Part shown: positions 26,291 through 34,267 of the stretch, piece by piece
Layout: each line of letters opens with the position of its first letter
Numbering within the stretch: position 1 is the first letter of the stretch
Source of the DNA: Notoacmeibacter marinus
GTDB taxonomy: Bacteria; Pseudomonadota; Alphaproteobacteria; Rhizobiales; Rhizobiaceae
DNA length: 64,000 nt
Direction of reading: 5' to 3'
NCBI RefSeq assembly: GCF_002238045.1
Contig: NZ_NBYO01000002.1
Span: 744,001-808,000 of the forward strand
Program-made: the position numbers and the translations under genes
The notes under the pieces: generated by a model
What the model saw: the letters and a program-made list of their open reading frames with translations, nothing else
What the model was told of the DNA's origin: nothing
Database searches by the model: none

Positions 26291-26313
26291 CTTTTCAAGA
26301 ACATAAATTGAAC
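26281..26313 (+). promoter_or_regulatory. promoter with three LexA-type half-sites (GAAC-N7-GAAC-N7-GAAC)
   Basis: GAAC occurs at 26288, 26299 and 26310, each separated by exactly 7 bp. Read on the other strand this is GTTC-N7-GTTC twice, the alphaproteobacterial LexA box. A -35 TTGACG (26281-26286) and -10 TAAATT (26304-26309) are 17 bp apart and enclose the sites. The predicted +1 falls at or next to the ATG at 26316, implying a leaderless mRNA. Confidence 0.75.
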
Positions 26314-26315
26314 GG

Positions 26316-27548
26316 ATGAGTAAGATCAGTGTTCGTGAGAAACTGGCGATTCTTTCCGATGCCGCGAAATACGATGCGTCCTGCGCATCGAGCGGCTCGT
26401 CGAAGCGCGACAGCCGCAAGGGTGGAATCGGTTCGACCGAAGGCATGGGCATCTGCCATGCGTACGCGCCGGACGGACGCTGTATCTCGCTTTTGAAAAT
26501 TTTGCTGACGAATTTCTGCATCTACGATTGCAGCTATTGCATCAACCGATCCTCATCGAACACGAAGCGCGCGCGCTTCACTATTGAGGAAGTGGTCGAT
26601 CTGACGCTGGAGTTCTACAAGCGCAATTATATCGAAGGATTATTTCTGTCTTCGGGTGTGATCCGTTCGCCGGACGATACGATGGGCGAGATGGTGGAGA
26701 TCGCGCGGCGTTTGCGTATCGATCATTGTTTCAAGGGTTACATCCACCTCAAATCCATCCCCGAATGCGATCCTGCCCTGCTCGAACAGGCAGGCCTTTA
26801 CGCCGATCGCCTATCCATCAATGTCGAACTGCCTACCGATAGCGGCGTCGAGCGGCTCGCTCCTGAAAAGAAGCCGCAGACGATCCGCCGGGCCATGGGT
26901 ACGGTGCGCGGGGCCATCGAAAACCGAAGTGAGCCGACGATGAGGACGAAACGCAAGCCGCGTTTCGCACCTGCCGGTCAGTCCACGCAGATGATCGTCG
27001 GCGCCGATCCGACCTCCGATGCGATCATTCTGAAAAGCTCGGCTCGGCTCTACAGCTCTTACCATTTGCGCCGGGTCTATTATTCGGCCTTCTCGCCCAT
27101 TCCGGATTCATCCGCTGCCCTGCCGCTGATGAAACCGCCACTGATGCGTGAGCACCGTCTCTATCAGGCGGATTGGCTGATGCGGTTCTACGGTTTTGCG
27201 AATGAAGAAATTCTGGATGGATCGCCCGATGGAATGCTCGATCTCGCCATCGACCCGAAGCTCGCCTGGGCACTTCGCAACCGCCATGTCTTTCCGGTCG
27301 ATGTGAACCGTGCCGACAGGGAAATGCTGCTGCGCATTCCTGGTCTCGGCACGAAGGCGGTGGCAAAAATCCTGCAAGTGCGGCGTTACCGCACGTTGCG
27401 GCTGGAAGATGTTGGCGCGATCGTCCAGTCGATCCAGAAAATCCGTCCTTTCATCACAGCTGCGGGATGGTCGCCGGGTGGCTTGACGGAAACCGAAAAT
27501 CTTCGCGCGCGTTTAACGCCTCAGCCACAGCAGCTATCGCTGTTCTAG
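26316..27548 (+). CDS. putative DNA modification/repair radical SAM protein
   Basis: A 410-residue radical SAM enzyme. The cluster motif CIYDCSYC places the iron-sulfur ligands at Cys68, Cys72 and Cys75. A C-terminal helix-hairpin-helix (VNRADREMLLRIPGLGTKAVAKIL) implies DNA binding. This is the family usually encoded next to the DUF4130/uracil-DNA glycosylase protein, as here (17 bp downstream). The reaction is unknown. No ribosome site is seen before the ATG, consistent with a leaderless transcript from the SOS-type promoter directly upstream. Confidence 0.9.
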   Translation: MSKISVREKLAILSDAAKYDASCASSGSSKRDSRKGGIGSTEGMGICHAYAPDGRCISLLKILLTNFCIYDCSYCINRSSSNTKRARFTIEEVVDLTLEFYKRNYIEGLFLSSGVIRSPDDTMGEMVEIARRLRIDHCFKGYIHLKSIPECDPALLEQAGLYADRLSINVELPTDSGVERLAPEKKPQTIRRAMGTVRGAIENRSEPTMRTKRKPRFAPAGQSTQMIVGADPTSDAIILKSSARLYSSYHLRRVYYSAFSPIPDSSAALPLMKPPLMREHRLYQADWLMRFYGFANEEILDGSPDGMLDLAIDPKLAWALRNRHVFPVDVNRADREMLLRIPGLGTKAVAKILQVRRYRTLRLEDVGAIVQSIQKIRPFITAAGWSPGGLTETENLRARLTPQPQQLSLF

Positions 27549-27565
27549 AGTGAGAGAGCGATGCG

Positions 27566-29068
27566 ATGGAAAGCGCGCGGAAATTCGCAGAGCAGTTCAC
27601 CATTTCGCTCGATAGCGAGATGGATTTCGACGGTTGGCGAAAGGCTGCGCGCACTCTGGCGCTGGCGGGCGCGCCGTCTTCCGCCGTTACCTTCCTGACG
27701 CCATCGGCAGCCTCGCAGTTCCTCTTCACTGAGGCGTCTTCACCGCTCCCGCAACCGGCTGGCGACACGACGTTTAATGTCTCCAAGATCTTCGTAGAGA
27801 AGGCGCAGACGGCAAGCCACCATTCCGATCCCGATCGCTACGACTTCCTCTATCATCTTTTGGTCCGGGTTCTGGACGAGCCGAACCTGCTGAGGATTGC
27901 CTCGGACAGCGATATTCGTCGGCTTGAAGCAATGGTGAAATCGGTCCGGCGCGATGCGCACAAAATGCACGCCTTCGTTCGCTTTCGGAAAGTCGGCGAA
28001 GTCGACGCGAGCGACGATGAGGCGCGCTACGTCGCCTGGTTCGAGCCAGACCATTTCATTGTGGAGCGGGAGGCCGGCTTCTTCATGCGCCGTTTCGCGC
28101 AGATGAACTGGTCGATCCTGACACCGAAGGGATCGATCCACTGGAACCGCCAGACGCTGACGGTCGGCCCGCCCGCCAAAAGGTCGGATGCGCCGGCGGA
28201 GGATGCCACCGAAGAGCTCTGGCGCACCTATTTCTCCAATATCTTTAACCCGGCGCGCTTGAAGGTGAAAGCCATGCAGTCGGAAATGCCAAAGAAATAC
28301 TGGAAGAACATGCCGGAGGCCGCGCTCATCCCGGACCTCATCGCCGGCGCGGAAAACCGGGCGAAGGCCATGGTCGCCGCGATGCCGAGTGTGCCTCCGC
28401 CGACCCATGCGGCGATCCGCGACCGCCATTGGAAAGGCGCGGAAATGGGCGAAACCGGAAACACGCTGCCTCCGCCCGCCAACGATCTCGAAACCCTGCG
28501 CAAACAGGCCGAGACATGCCGGCTCTGCCCGCTGCACGAACCGGCAACCCAGACCGTGTTCGGCGAAGGGCCGGCGGATGCGCCGCTCGTCTTCGTCGGC
28601 GAACAGCCTGGCGACAAGGAGGATATTTCCGGCCAGCCCTTCATCGGCCCGGCAGGCCAGCTTTTCGATGCGACGCTTCAGGATGCGGGGATCGACCGCT
28701 CGACCGTCTATGTCACGAATGCGGTCAAGCATTTCAAATTCCAGCCGCGCGGCAAGTTCCGCCTGCACCAGAAGCCCAATGGCGACGAGATTCAGACCTG
28801 CCGGTGGTGGCTCGGTCAGGAATTGAAGCTGATCGACCCCGACCTGACCGTCGCGCTCGGCGCAACCGCTGCGCAAAGCCTGCTCGGTCGCTCGGTGGCG
28901 GTGACGAAGGAGCGCGGCCGGATCGTCGAGAGCGACGAGGGCCAGCGGGTCTTCATCACCGTCCACCCGTCCTTTCTGCTGCGCATCCCCGATGAGAGGC
29001 GAAAAGCGGACGAACGCGCCCGCTTCCGTGACGATATGATCGCCGTGCGCGAACTGATGGCGGCCTGA
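27566..29068 (+). CDS. udgX: DUF4130 domain fused to UdgX-family uracil-DNA binding protein
   Basis: A 500-residue fusion. Residues about 90-250 form the DUF4130 'DNA metabolism' domain (YDFLYHLLVRVLDEPNLL, then RRFAQMNWSILTPKGSIHW). Residues 305-500 are a UdgX-type glycosylase: candidate iron-sulfur Cys318, Cys321 and Cys412, motif GEQPGDKED (345-353), and the R-loop KHFKFQPRGKFRLH ending in His401. In UdgX this His forms a covalent bond to the sugar after uracil removal. It is co-transcribed with the radical SAM gene. The fusion replaces two separate genes found elsewhere. UdgX assignment rests on the motifs. Confidence 0.9.
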   Translation: MESARKFAEQFTISLDSEMDFDGWRKAARTLALAGAPSSAVTFLTPSAASQFLFTEASSPLPQPAGDTTFNVSKIFVEKAQTASHHSDPDRYDFLYHLLVRVLDEPNLLRIASDSDIRRLEAMVKSVRRDAHKMHAFVRFRKVGEVDASDDEARYVAWFEPDHFIVEREAGFFMRRFAQMNWSILTPKGSIHWNRQTLTVGPPAKRSDAPAEDATEELWRTYFSNIFNPARLKVKAMQSEMPKKYWKNMPEAALIPDLIAGAENRAKAMVAAMPSVPPPTHAAIRDRHWKGAEMGETGNTLPPPANDLETLRKQAETCRLCPLHEPATQTVFGEGPADAPLVFVGEQPGDKEDISGQPFIGPAGQLFDATLQDAGIDRSTVYVTNAVKHFKFQPRGKFRLHQKPNGDEIQTCRWWLGQELKLIDPDLTVALGATAAQSLLGRSVAVTKERGRIVESDEGQRVFITVHPSFLLRIPDERRKADERARFRDDMIAVRELMAA

Positions 29069-29077
29069 GCGCCCCGG

Positions 29078-30283
29078 TCAGACTGCTTCCATGGCCAGCG
29101 CGAAACCCTGGCCGACGCCGATGCACATGGTCGCGAGCGCCAGCTTGCCGCCGCGCTCCTTCAGTTCGAGGGCTGCCGTGCCGCCGATTCGCGCGCCGCT
29201 CATGCCGAGCGGATGGCCAAGCGCAATGGCCCCGCCATTGGGGTTCACATGCTCGGCATCCTCATCGATGCCGAGTTCGCGCAGCACCGCGATGCCCTGG
29301 CTGGCGAAGGCTTCGTTCAGTTCGATCACGTCGAAATCGCCCGGCTTGATGCCGAGCCGCGCGCAGAGCTTCTTGGTCGCCGGAGCCGGTCCGATACCCA
29401 TGATGCGCGGCGGCACGCCGGCCGCAGCTGCGCCGAGAATACGCGCGATGGGCGTCAGGCCGTGCTTCTTCGCCGCTTCTTCCGAAGCGATGATCAGCGC
29501 CGCCGCGCCATCGTTGACGCCGGATGCGTTGCCTGCCGTAACCGTACCGTCCTTGCGGAAAGGCGTCGGCAGTTTGGCAAGCTTTTCCAGCGTGGTGTCG
29601 GCGCGCGGATGCTCGTCGGTGTCGACAACGATGGGATCCTTCTTGCGCTGCGGGATCGTGACCGGCACGATCTCCTTGGCGAAACGGCCATTCTGCATCG
29701 CTGCGGCCGCTTTCTGCTGGCTACGCACGGCAAAGGCGTCCTGATCCTCCCGGCTGATGCCGAAATCGGCGGCGACATTCTCGCCCGTTTCCGGCATGGA
29801 TTCGATGCCGTATTGCTCTTCCAACTTCGGATTGACGAAGCGCCAGCCGATTGTGGTGTCGTAGACGGCATTGTTGCGGGTGAAGGCGCTGGTCGCCTTC
29901 GGCATGACGAAGGGCGCGCGGCTCATGCTCTCCACGCCGCAGGCGATCATCAGATCGGTATCGCCGGCGCGGATCGCCCGGGCGCAGTCGGCAATGGCGT
30001 TCAGCCCGGAACCGCAAAGACGGTTGAGCGTGCCGCCCGGAACGGCGTCCGGCCAGCCAGCGAGCAGCACAGCCATGCGCGCGACATTGCGGTTGTCCTC
30101 GCCCGCCTGGTTGGCGCAGCCGAGAACAACGTCATCGATGGCCTCGAGATCCATGGAAGGGTTGCGCTCCGCAATCGCCTTCAGCGGAATGGCACCCAGA
30201 TCGTCGGCACGGACCGCCGACAACGCGCCGCCATAACGGCCGATCGGTGTACGGATGTAATCGCAGATAAAGGCTTCGGCCAT
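29078..30283 (-). CDS. pcaF: 3-oxoadipyl-CoA thiolase
   Basis: A 401-residue thiolase, the length and sequence of PcaF/PaaJ. It starts AEAFICDYIRTPIGRYGG. The acylated Cys90 is in TLNRLCGSGLNAI, the His motif is NPNGGAIALGHPLG, and the second Cys is in ATMCIGVGQG. It cleaves 3-oxoadipyl-CoA to succinyl-CoA and acetyl-CoA, ending protocatechuate or phenylacetate degradation. It stands apart from other pca genes. A general acetyl-CoA acetyltransferase role is the alternative. Confidence 0.9.
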   Translation of the reverse strand: MAEAFICDYIRTPIGRYGGALSAVRADDLGAIPLKAIAERNPSMDLEAIDDVVLGCANQAGEDNRNVARMAVLLAGWPDAVPGGTLNRLCGSGLNAIADCARAIRAGDTDLMIACGVESMSRAPFVMPKATSAFTRNNAVYDTTIGWRFVNPKLEEQYGIESMPETGENVAADFGISREDQDAFAVRSQQKAAAAMQNGRFAKEIVPVTIPQRKKDPIVVDTDEHPRADTTLEKLAKLPTPFRKDGTVTAGNASGVNDGAAALIIASEEAAKKHGLTPIARILGAAAAGVPPRIMGIGPAPATKKLCARLGIKPGDFDVIELNEAFASQGIAVLRELGIDEDAEHVNPNGGAIALGHPLGMSGARIGGTAALELKERGGKLALATMCIGVGQGFALAMEAV

Positions 30284-30312
30284 CGGTGTCTCCTCCAGAA
30301 CATCATCGCGCG

Positions 30313-30343
30313 CCGACCGGACCGTTCATCCCCGACCGGTCGG
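30313..30343 (-). promoter_or_regulatory. candidate operator upstream of pcaF
   Basis: A perfect 12-bp palindrome, CCGACCGGTCGG (30332-30343), lies 49 bp before the thiolase start, with a related half-site CCGACCGG at 30313-30320. Palindromes of this shape are typical TetR-family targets in acyl-CoA and phenylacetate catabolism; that link is inference. Confidence 0.4.
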
Positions 30344-30355
30344 TCAGTCATTCCT

Positions 30356-30454
30356 TCATGCCACGATCATCAGCCGAATGCCATAGGCGAGAATCGAAAC
30401 GGCGGCCACACCGGCCAGCCATAGAAGGACGAACCAGCCCAGCTTGCGGGCCAT
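30356..30454 (-). CDS. DUF2474 family small membrane protein
   Basis: A 32-residue single-span membrane protein beginning MARKLGWFVLLWLAGVAA. It sits 32 bp downstream of cioB in the same direction. Such tiny proteins follow cyanide-insensitive bd oxidase genes, where they are thought to act like CydX, stabilising the oxidase. An upstream TTG overlapping the cioB stop could add 12 residues, but the ATG at 30454 gives the conserved form. Confidence 0.8.
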   Translation of the reverse strand: MARKLGWFVLLWLAGVAAVSILAYGIRLMIVA

Positions 30455-30486
30455 TCCGCCCTTGGATCTTGGTTTGCCGACCCCGC

Positions 30487-31494
30487 TCAATGGTAGCCGC
30501 TTTCCGGATCGACCTTGCCGCGAAACACCCAATAGGCATAGGCCGTATAGGCAAGGATCATCGGTATGAGGACGACTGCGCCGACGAGCAGGAATTTCAG
30601 CGAGCTTTCCGGCGCGGCGGCTTCCCAGATCGTCAGCGATCCCGGCACGATATAGGGGTAGAAGCTGATGCCGATACCGACATAGCAGAGGATGAAAATG
30701 CCGAGCGCGGCGAGGAATGGCCAGGCGTCACGCTCCTGTTTCAGCCCCTGCCACATGGCCCAGACGCAGCCGAGAATGGCCAGCGGCACGATGATCGAGA
30801 AGATGATCGTCGGGAAGCGGAACCAGCGCTCGAAATAGATGGCATCGATGAAGGGCGTCCAGAGGCTGACGAGGCCGATCAGCGCCAATGTGCCGATCAT
30901 GGTCGCCCAGGCAAAACCGCGCGCCCGCTTGCGGACGGGATCGGTGGTTTTCATGTTGAGCCAGGTCGCGCCGAGAAGCGCGTAACCGACCACCAGAGCG
31001 GTGCCGGTCACGATCGAGAAGAGTGTCAGCCAGTCCCACCAGCCACCGGCATATTCGCGGTTCTCGATGGCGATGCCCTGCACGAGCGCACCGAGGGCGA
31101 TGCCCTGCGCGAACGCTGCGACCACGCTGCCGAGAAAGAAGGCCCAGTCCCAGATCCAACGACCGCGATGGGTGCGCCAGCGATATTCGAAGGCGACGCC
31201 GCGAAAGACCAAGCCGAGCAGCATGGCGATGATCGGCACGTAAAGGGCCGGCAGCACCGTGGCGTAGACCAGCGGAAAGACGGCCATCAATCCGCCGCCA
31301 CCAAGCACCAGCCAGGTTTCGTTGCCGTCCCAGACGGGCGCCACGGAATTCATCATCAGGTCGCGCTGCTCGCCCGCCGGGAAGAAGGGAAACAGGATGC
31401 CGACGCCTAGATCGAACCCGTCCAGAATAACATAGGCGAGAACGGCGAAGGCGATCAGCGCCGCCCAGATGAAGGCCAGATCGAGCTCAAACAT
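30487..31494 (-). CDS. cioB: cytochrome bd-type (cyanide-insensitive) oxidase subunit II
   Basis: A 335-residue polytopic membrane protein. It starts MFELDLAFIWAALIAFAVLA and shows the CydB motifs ILDGFDLGVGILFPF and NSVAPVWDGNETWLVLGGGG. It pairs with subunit I to form a quinol:O2 oxidoreductase. The ATG at 31494 overlaps the end of the subunit I gene by 8 bp; the open frame start at 31506 has no homology. The family name could equally be cydB. Confidence 0.94.
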   Translation of the reverse strand: MFELDLAFIWAALIAFAVLAYVILDGFDLGVGILFPFFPAGEQRDLMMNSVAPVWDGNETWLVLGGGGLMAVFPLVYATVLPALYVPIIAMLLGLVFRGVAFEYRWRTHRGRWIWDWAFFLGSVVAAFAQGIALGALVQGIAIENREYAGGWWDWLTLFSIVTGTALVVGYALLGATWLNMKTTDPVRKRARGFAWATMIGTLALIGLVSLWTPFIDAIYFERWFRFPTIIFSIIVPLAILGCVWAMWQGLKQERDAWPFLAALGIFILCYVGIGISFYPYIVPGSLTIWEAAAPESSLKFLLVGAVVLIPMILAYTAYAYWVFRGKVDPESGYH

Positions 31495-32902
31495 TGCCGG
31501 TCGCATCCTTCTTGTGACTTGGCCCCGGCATGATGCCGCCGGACCGCAGCGGGCCGTCCTGGTCGACAGGGCCGCCGATGGCGAGCGCGGGACGGTTCAT
31601 CAACCGCATGATGTAATAGGTGCCGGCGCCGAAAATGGCCGTGTAGATGACGATGAAGGCAAGCAGTGAGGTGCCCACCGCCGGGGCGTCCAGTGGCGAT
31701 GCGGACTCGGCCGTTCGCAGCAGGCCGTAAACGGTATAGGGCTGGCGGCCGACCTCCGTTGTGATCCACCCGCAAAGAACGGCGACAAACCCCATTGGCG
31801 CCATGAAAATCGCCGCGCGATGCAGCCATGGCGCCTCGTAGAGATGGCCGCGCCAGCGCGCCCAGAGACTCCACAGCCCGAGAGCGAGCATGGCGAAACC
31901 GATGGCGACCATGATGCGGAAGGTCCAGAAAATGAGTTCCGCCGGCGGCCGCTCGTCCTTCGGCCAGCTTTTCAGCCCGCGAAGCGCCCCGTCCCATTCA
32001 TGGGTGAGAATGTAGGATGAGAGTTTGGGGATCTCGATGCGGTAATGAACCGTCTCTTCCTCATCGTCCGGCAGGCCGAACAGGATCAGCGGCGCGCCGT
32101 CGGGATGATCCTCGTAGTGGCCCTCCATCGCGGCGATCTTGGCCGGCTGATGCTCCAGCGTGTTCAGCCCGTGCAGGTCGCCAGCGAAAATCTGGATCGG
32201 CGCGACGATTACCGCCATCCACATCGCCATTGAGAACATGGTTTTCGCGCCGGGCGTATCGACATCGCGGCGCAAGAGGTGCAACGCCCCGACACCGCCG
32301 ACGACCAGCGCCGTCGTCAGATAGGCCGCCAGCACCATGTGAACGAGCCGGTAGGGAAAGGATGGGTTGAAGACGATGGCCCACCAGTCCTCCGGCACGA
32401 ACTGCCCGACCTCGTTGATGGAATAGCCCGCCGGCGTCTGCATCCAGCTGTTGACCGACAAAATCCAGGTGGCAGAGATCAGCGTGCCGATGCCGACCAT
32501 GGCGGTGGCGAAGAAATGCAGCTTCTCGCCGACCCGCTCGCGGCCGAACAGCATCACCCCCAGAAAACCGGCTTCCAGGAAGAAAGCCGTCAGCACCTCA
32601 TAGCCCATCAGCGGTCCGAGGATCGGACCGGTCTTGTCCGAAAAGACGCTCCAGTTCGTGCCGAACTGGTAGCTCATGGTGATGCCGGAGACGACGCCCA
32701 TGCCGAAGGCGACGGCGAAGATCGTTTTCCAGTAGTCGAACAGGGAAAGATAGACCGGCTTGCGGGTGACAAGGTGGAGGCCGTTCAGGACGGTGAGATA
32801 GCTGGCGAGCCCGATGGAGAACGCGGGAAAGATGATATGAAAGGAAACGGTGAAGGCGAATTGCAGGCGCGCCAAAAACGTGGCGTCGAATCCATCGAAC
32901 AT
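31487..32902 (-). CDS. cioA: cytochrome bd-type (cyanide-insensitive) oxidase subunit I
   Basis: A 471-residue membrane protein. It starts MFDGFDATFLARLQFAFT, with the heme-ligand His in VSFHIIFPAFSIG and the conserved GRQPYTVYGLLRT near the C-terminus. The quinol-binding loop is short, around SWPKDERPP, as in cyanide-insensitive oxidases rather than E. coli CydA. It oxidises ubiquinol with oxygen without proton pumping, useful at low oxygen or under cyanide/sulfide stress. The ATG at 32902 fits the family N-terminus; upstream frame to 32965 is not homologous. Confidence 0.94.
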   Translation of the reverse strand: MFDGFDATFLARLQFAFTVSFHIIFPAFSIGLASYLTVLNGLHLVTRKPVYLSLFDYWKTIFAVAFGMGVVSGITMSYQFGTNWSVFSDKTGPILGPLMGYEVLTAFFLEAGFLGVMLFGRERVGEKLHFFATAMVGIGTLISATWILSVNSWMQTPAGYSINEVGQFVPEDWWAIVFNPSFPYRLVHMVLAAYLTTALVVGGVGALHLLRRDVDTPGAKTMFSMAMWMAVIVAPIQIFAGDLHGLNTLEHQPAKIAAMEGHYEDHPDGAPLILFGLPDDEEETVHYRIEIPKLSSYILTHEWDGALRGLKSWPKDERPPAELIFWTFRIMVAIGFAMLALGLWSLWARWRGHLYEAPWLHRAAIFMAPMGFVAVLCGWITTEVGRQPYTVYGLLRTAESASPLDAPAVGTSLLAFIVIYTAIFGAGTYYIMRLMNRPALAIGGPVDQDGPLRSGGIMPGPSHKKDATGNV

Positions 32903-33044
32903 CGGCTTCTCCGCATTTGCTTGGATGCCGCACGGCCGAAACAGCCGTCCACCGCGACACCGCATAGCCTCCCGACTGCTAGATTGGGCAGGGCGGATAA
33001 AGGTTCAATATTTTCTTCGACTGCGGTTCCGACTTCAAACGATT

Positions 33045-33989
33045 TTATTTCGAACCGCTACCTTCCGCAGCGTTAGAAGAGCGCTTCATTCGTTCGCGGA
33101 TGCCTTCGCACGGATCGCCCCGATCGACCGGCTCGGTCAGATGAAACGCATCAAAGACCGCGCTGTCATCGGCGGGAAAGGCTCCGGTTTCGAACTGCCC
33201 GATGGCAAAAGTGCGTCCGGACGGCAGGAGACGCGGCACGCCATGATCACGGCGCACATGCCCGGTTCCGGCGATCAGAACCGCGCCATCGGGCCCGCTT
33301 TCCATCATGGCCTGCGCCATCGCTCCGTCCCGGGCGCGCTGGATCAGCACCATCGGGCCGGCGGCATTCTCCTCGACCATGCCGCAATGGCTGTCGACAA
33401 TGGTCCGGCGCAGAACGTCGAAACCTGGACCTTCCAGCGGCCGGTCGAGCATAAGCTGGCCGCGCCGCATTGGCTCAACGGCCTCTGCGCCGTCCCGGCC
33501 GAGCGCCATGATTTCGGATCGCTCCATGGCCGCCGCCACCATTGGCAGTTCGTATTGGCGGGCCGCTTCGAAAATTGGCCGGTACATCTCGAAATGGGGC
33601 CAACCCCGTTCGGACCATTCCAGCGCTTCACCAAGAGCTTGCGCCGCAATGTCGCCCGCGATCCAGCGATCCAGTTCGGGTTGCGCGGCCGGCGGCAGCA
33701 TTTCGAGCACAATGGCGGGGCGGCGGTTTCGCCGAACCAGCCCTTCGATGACCTCTGCCTGAAAAGCGTGATGCGCAGCGGCGGGGTGAATCTCGCCTAT
33801 CAGGACGAAGGTCTTCGAGGCCGCCATATCGAGCAGCGCTTCAAAAGTGAGCGGGTCGCCTGCCGCATCGACGATTCGTCCGCCGCCACTGTCGTTCTTC
33901 ACGACGTCCGAAGCCACAACCGGACTGATGACGAGACCGGAAACGAGTCCGAGAAGACCCATAAACGATCTGAAAACACTCCGTTTCAT
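33045..33989 (-). CDS. ChaN family (DUF399) heme-binding-type protein
   Basis: A 314-residue secreted protein. A signal peptide (MKRSVFRSFMGLLGLVSGLV, ending SPVVAS) precedes a ChaN/EreA-like fold: FVLIGEIHPAAAHHAFQ, then RPAIVLEMLPPAAQPEL, and IAGTGHVRRDHGVPRLL. ChaN proteins bind heme as iron-regulated lipoproteins, but here the signal lacks an obvious lipobox. The ATG at 33989 is chosen for the signal peptide. Neighbours give no further hint. Confidence 0.85.
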   Translation of the reverse strand: MKRSVFRSFMGLLGLVSGLVISPVVASDVVKNDSGGGRIVDAAGDPLTFEALLDMAASKTFVLIGEIHPAAAHHAFQAEVIEGLVRRNRRPAIVLEMLPPAAQPELDRWIAGDIAAQALGEALEWSERGWPHFEMYRPIFEAARQYELPMVAAAMERSEIMALGRDGAEAVEPMRRGQLMLDRPLEGPGFDVLRRTIVDSHCGMVEENAAGPMVLIQRARDGAMAQAMMESGPDGAVLIAGTGHVRRDHGVPRLLPSGRTFAIGQFETGAFPADDSAVFDAFHLTEPVDRGDPCEGIRERMKRSSNAAEGSGSK

Positions 33990-34212
33990 CGAAACAACCC
34001 CATTGCGAACCATCCGACGGAACATAGAGGAGATGAATCGAAGGAGAACGCCGGCCAACGACCTCTGGAACGAAGCGGTGCGGAATAGTGGCTGCCGTGG
34101 CCATATCTGCTGCAGCGCAACCGTCGATACGGCACAGATATTGCGTTGCACATAATACCTTCGCCGTAGTTTTGCCTTCTTTGCTTCAAAAGCGGCCTCG
34201 CCCCTCATAGGG

Positions 34213-34240
34213 TCTCCCGACCAACGGTCTCGGGAGGACC
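34213..34240 (+). repeat. leader hairpin before the ABC transporter operon
   Basis: A stem CTCCCGA (34214-34220) pairs with TCGGGAG (34230-34236), extendable by GGTC/GACC with a bulge. It lies about 30 bp upstream of the binding-protein start. There is no U-tract; it may stabilise the leader. Confidence 0.35.
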
Positions 34241-34267
34241 GTAGGACAAAACTCTGGGAGGATGAGA

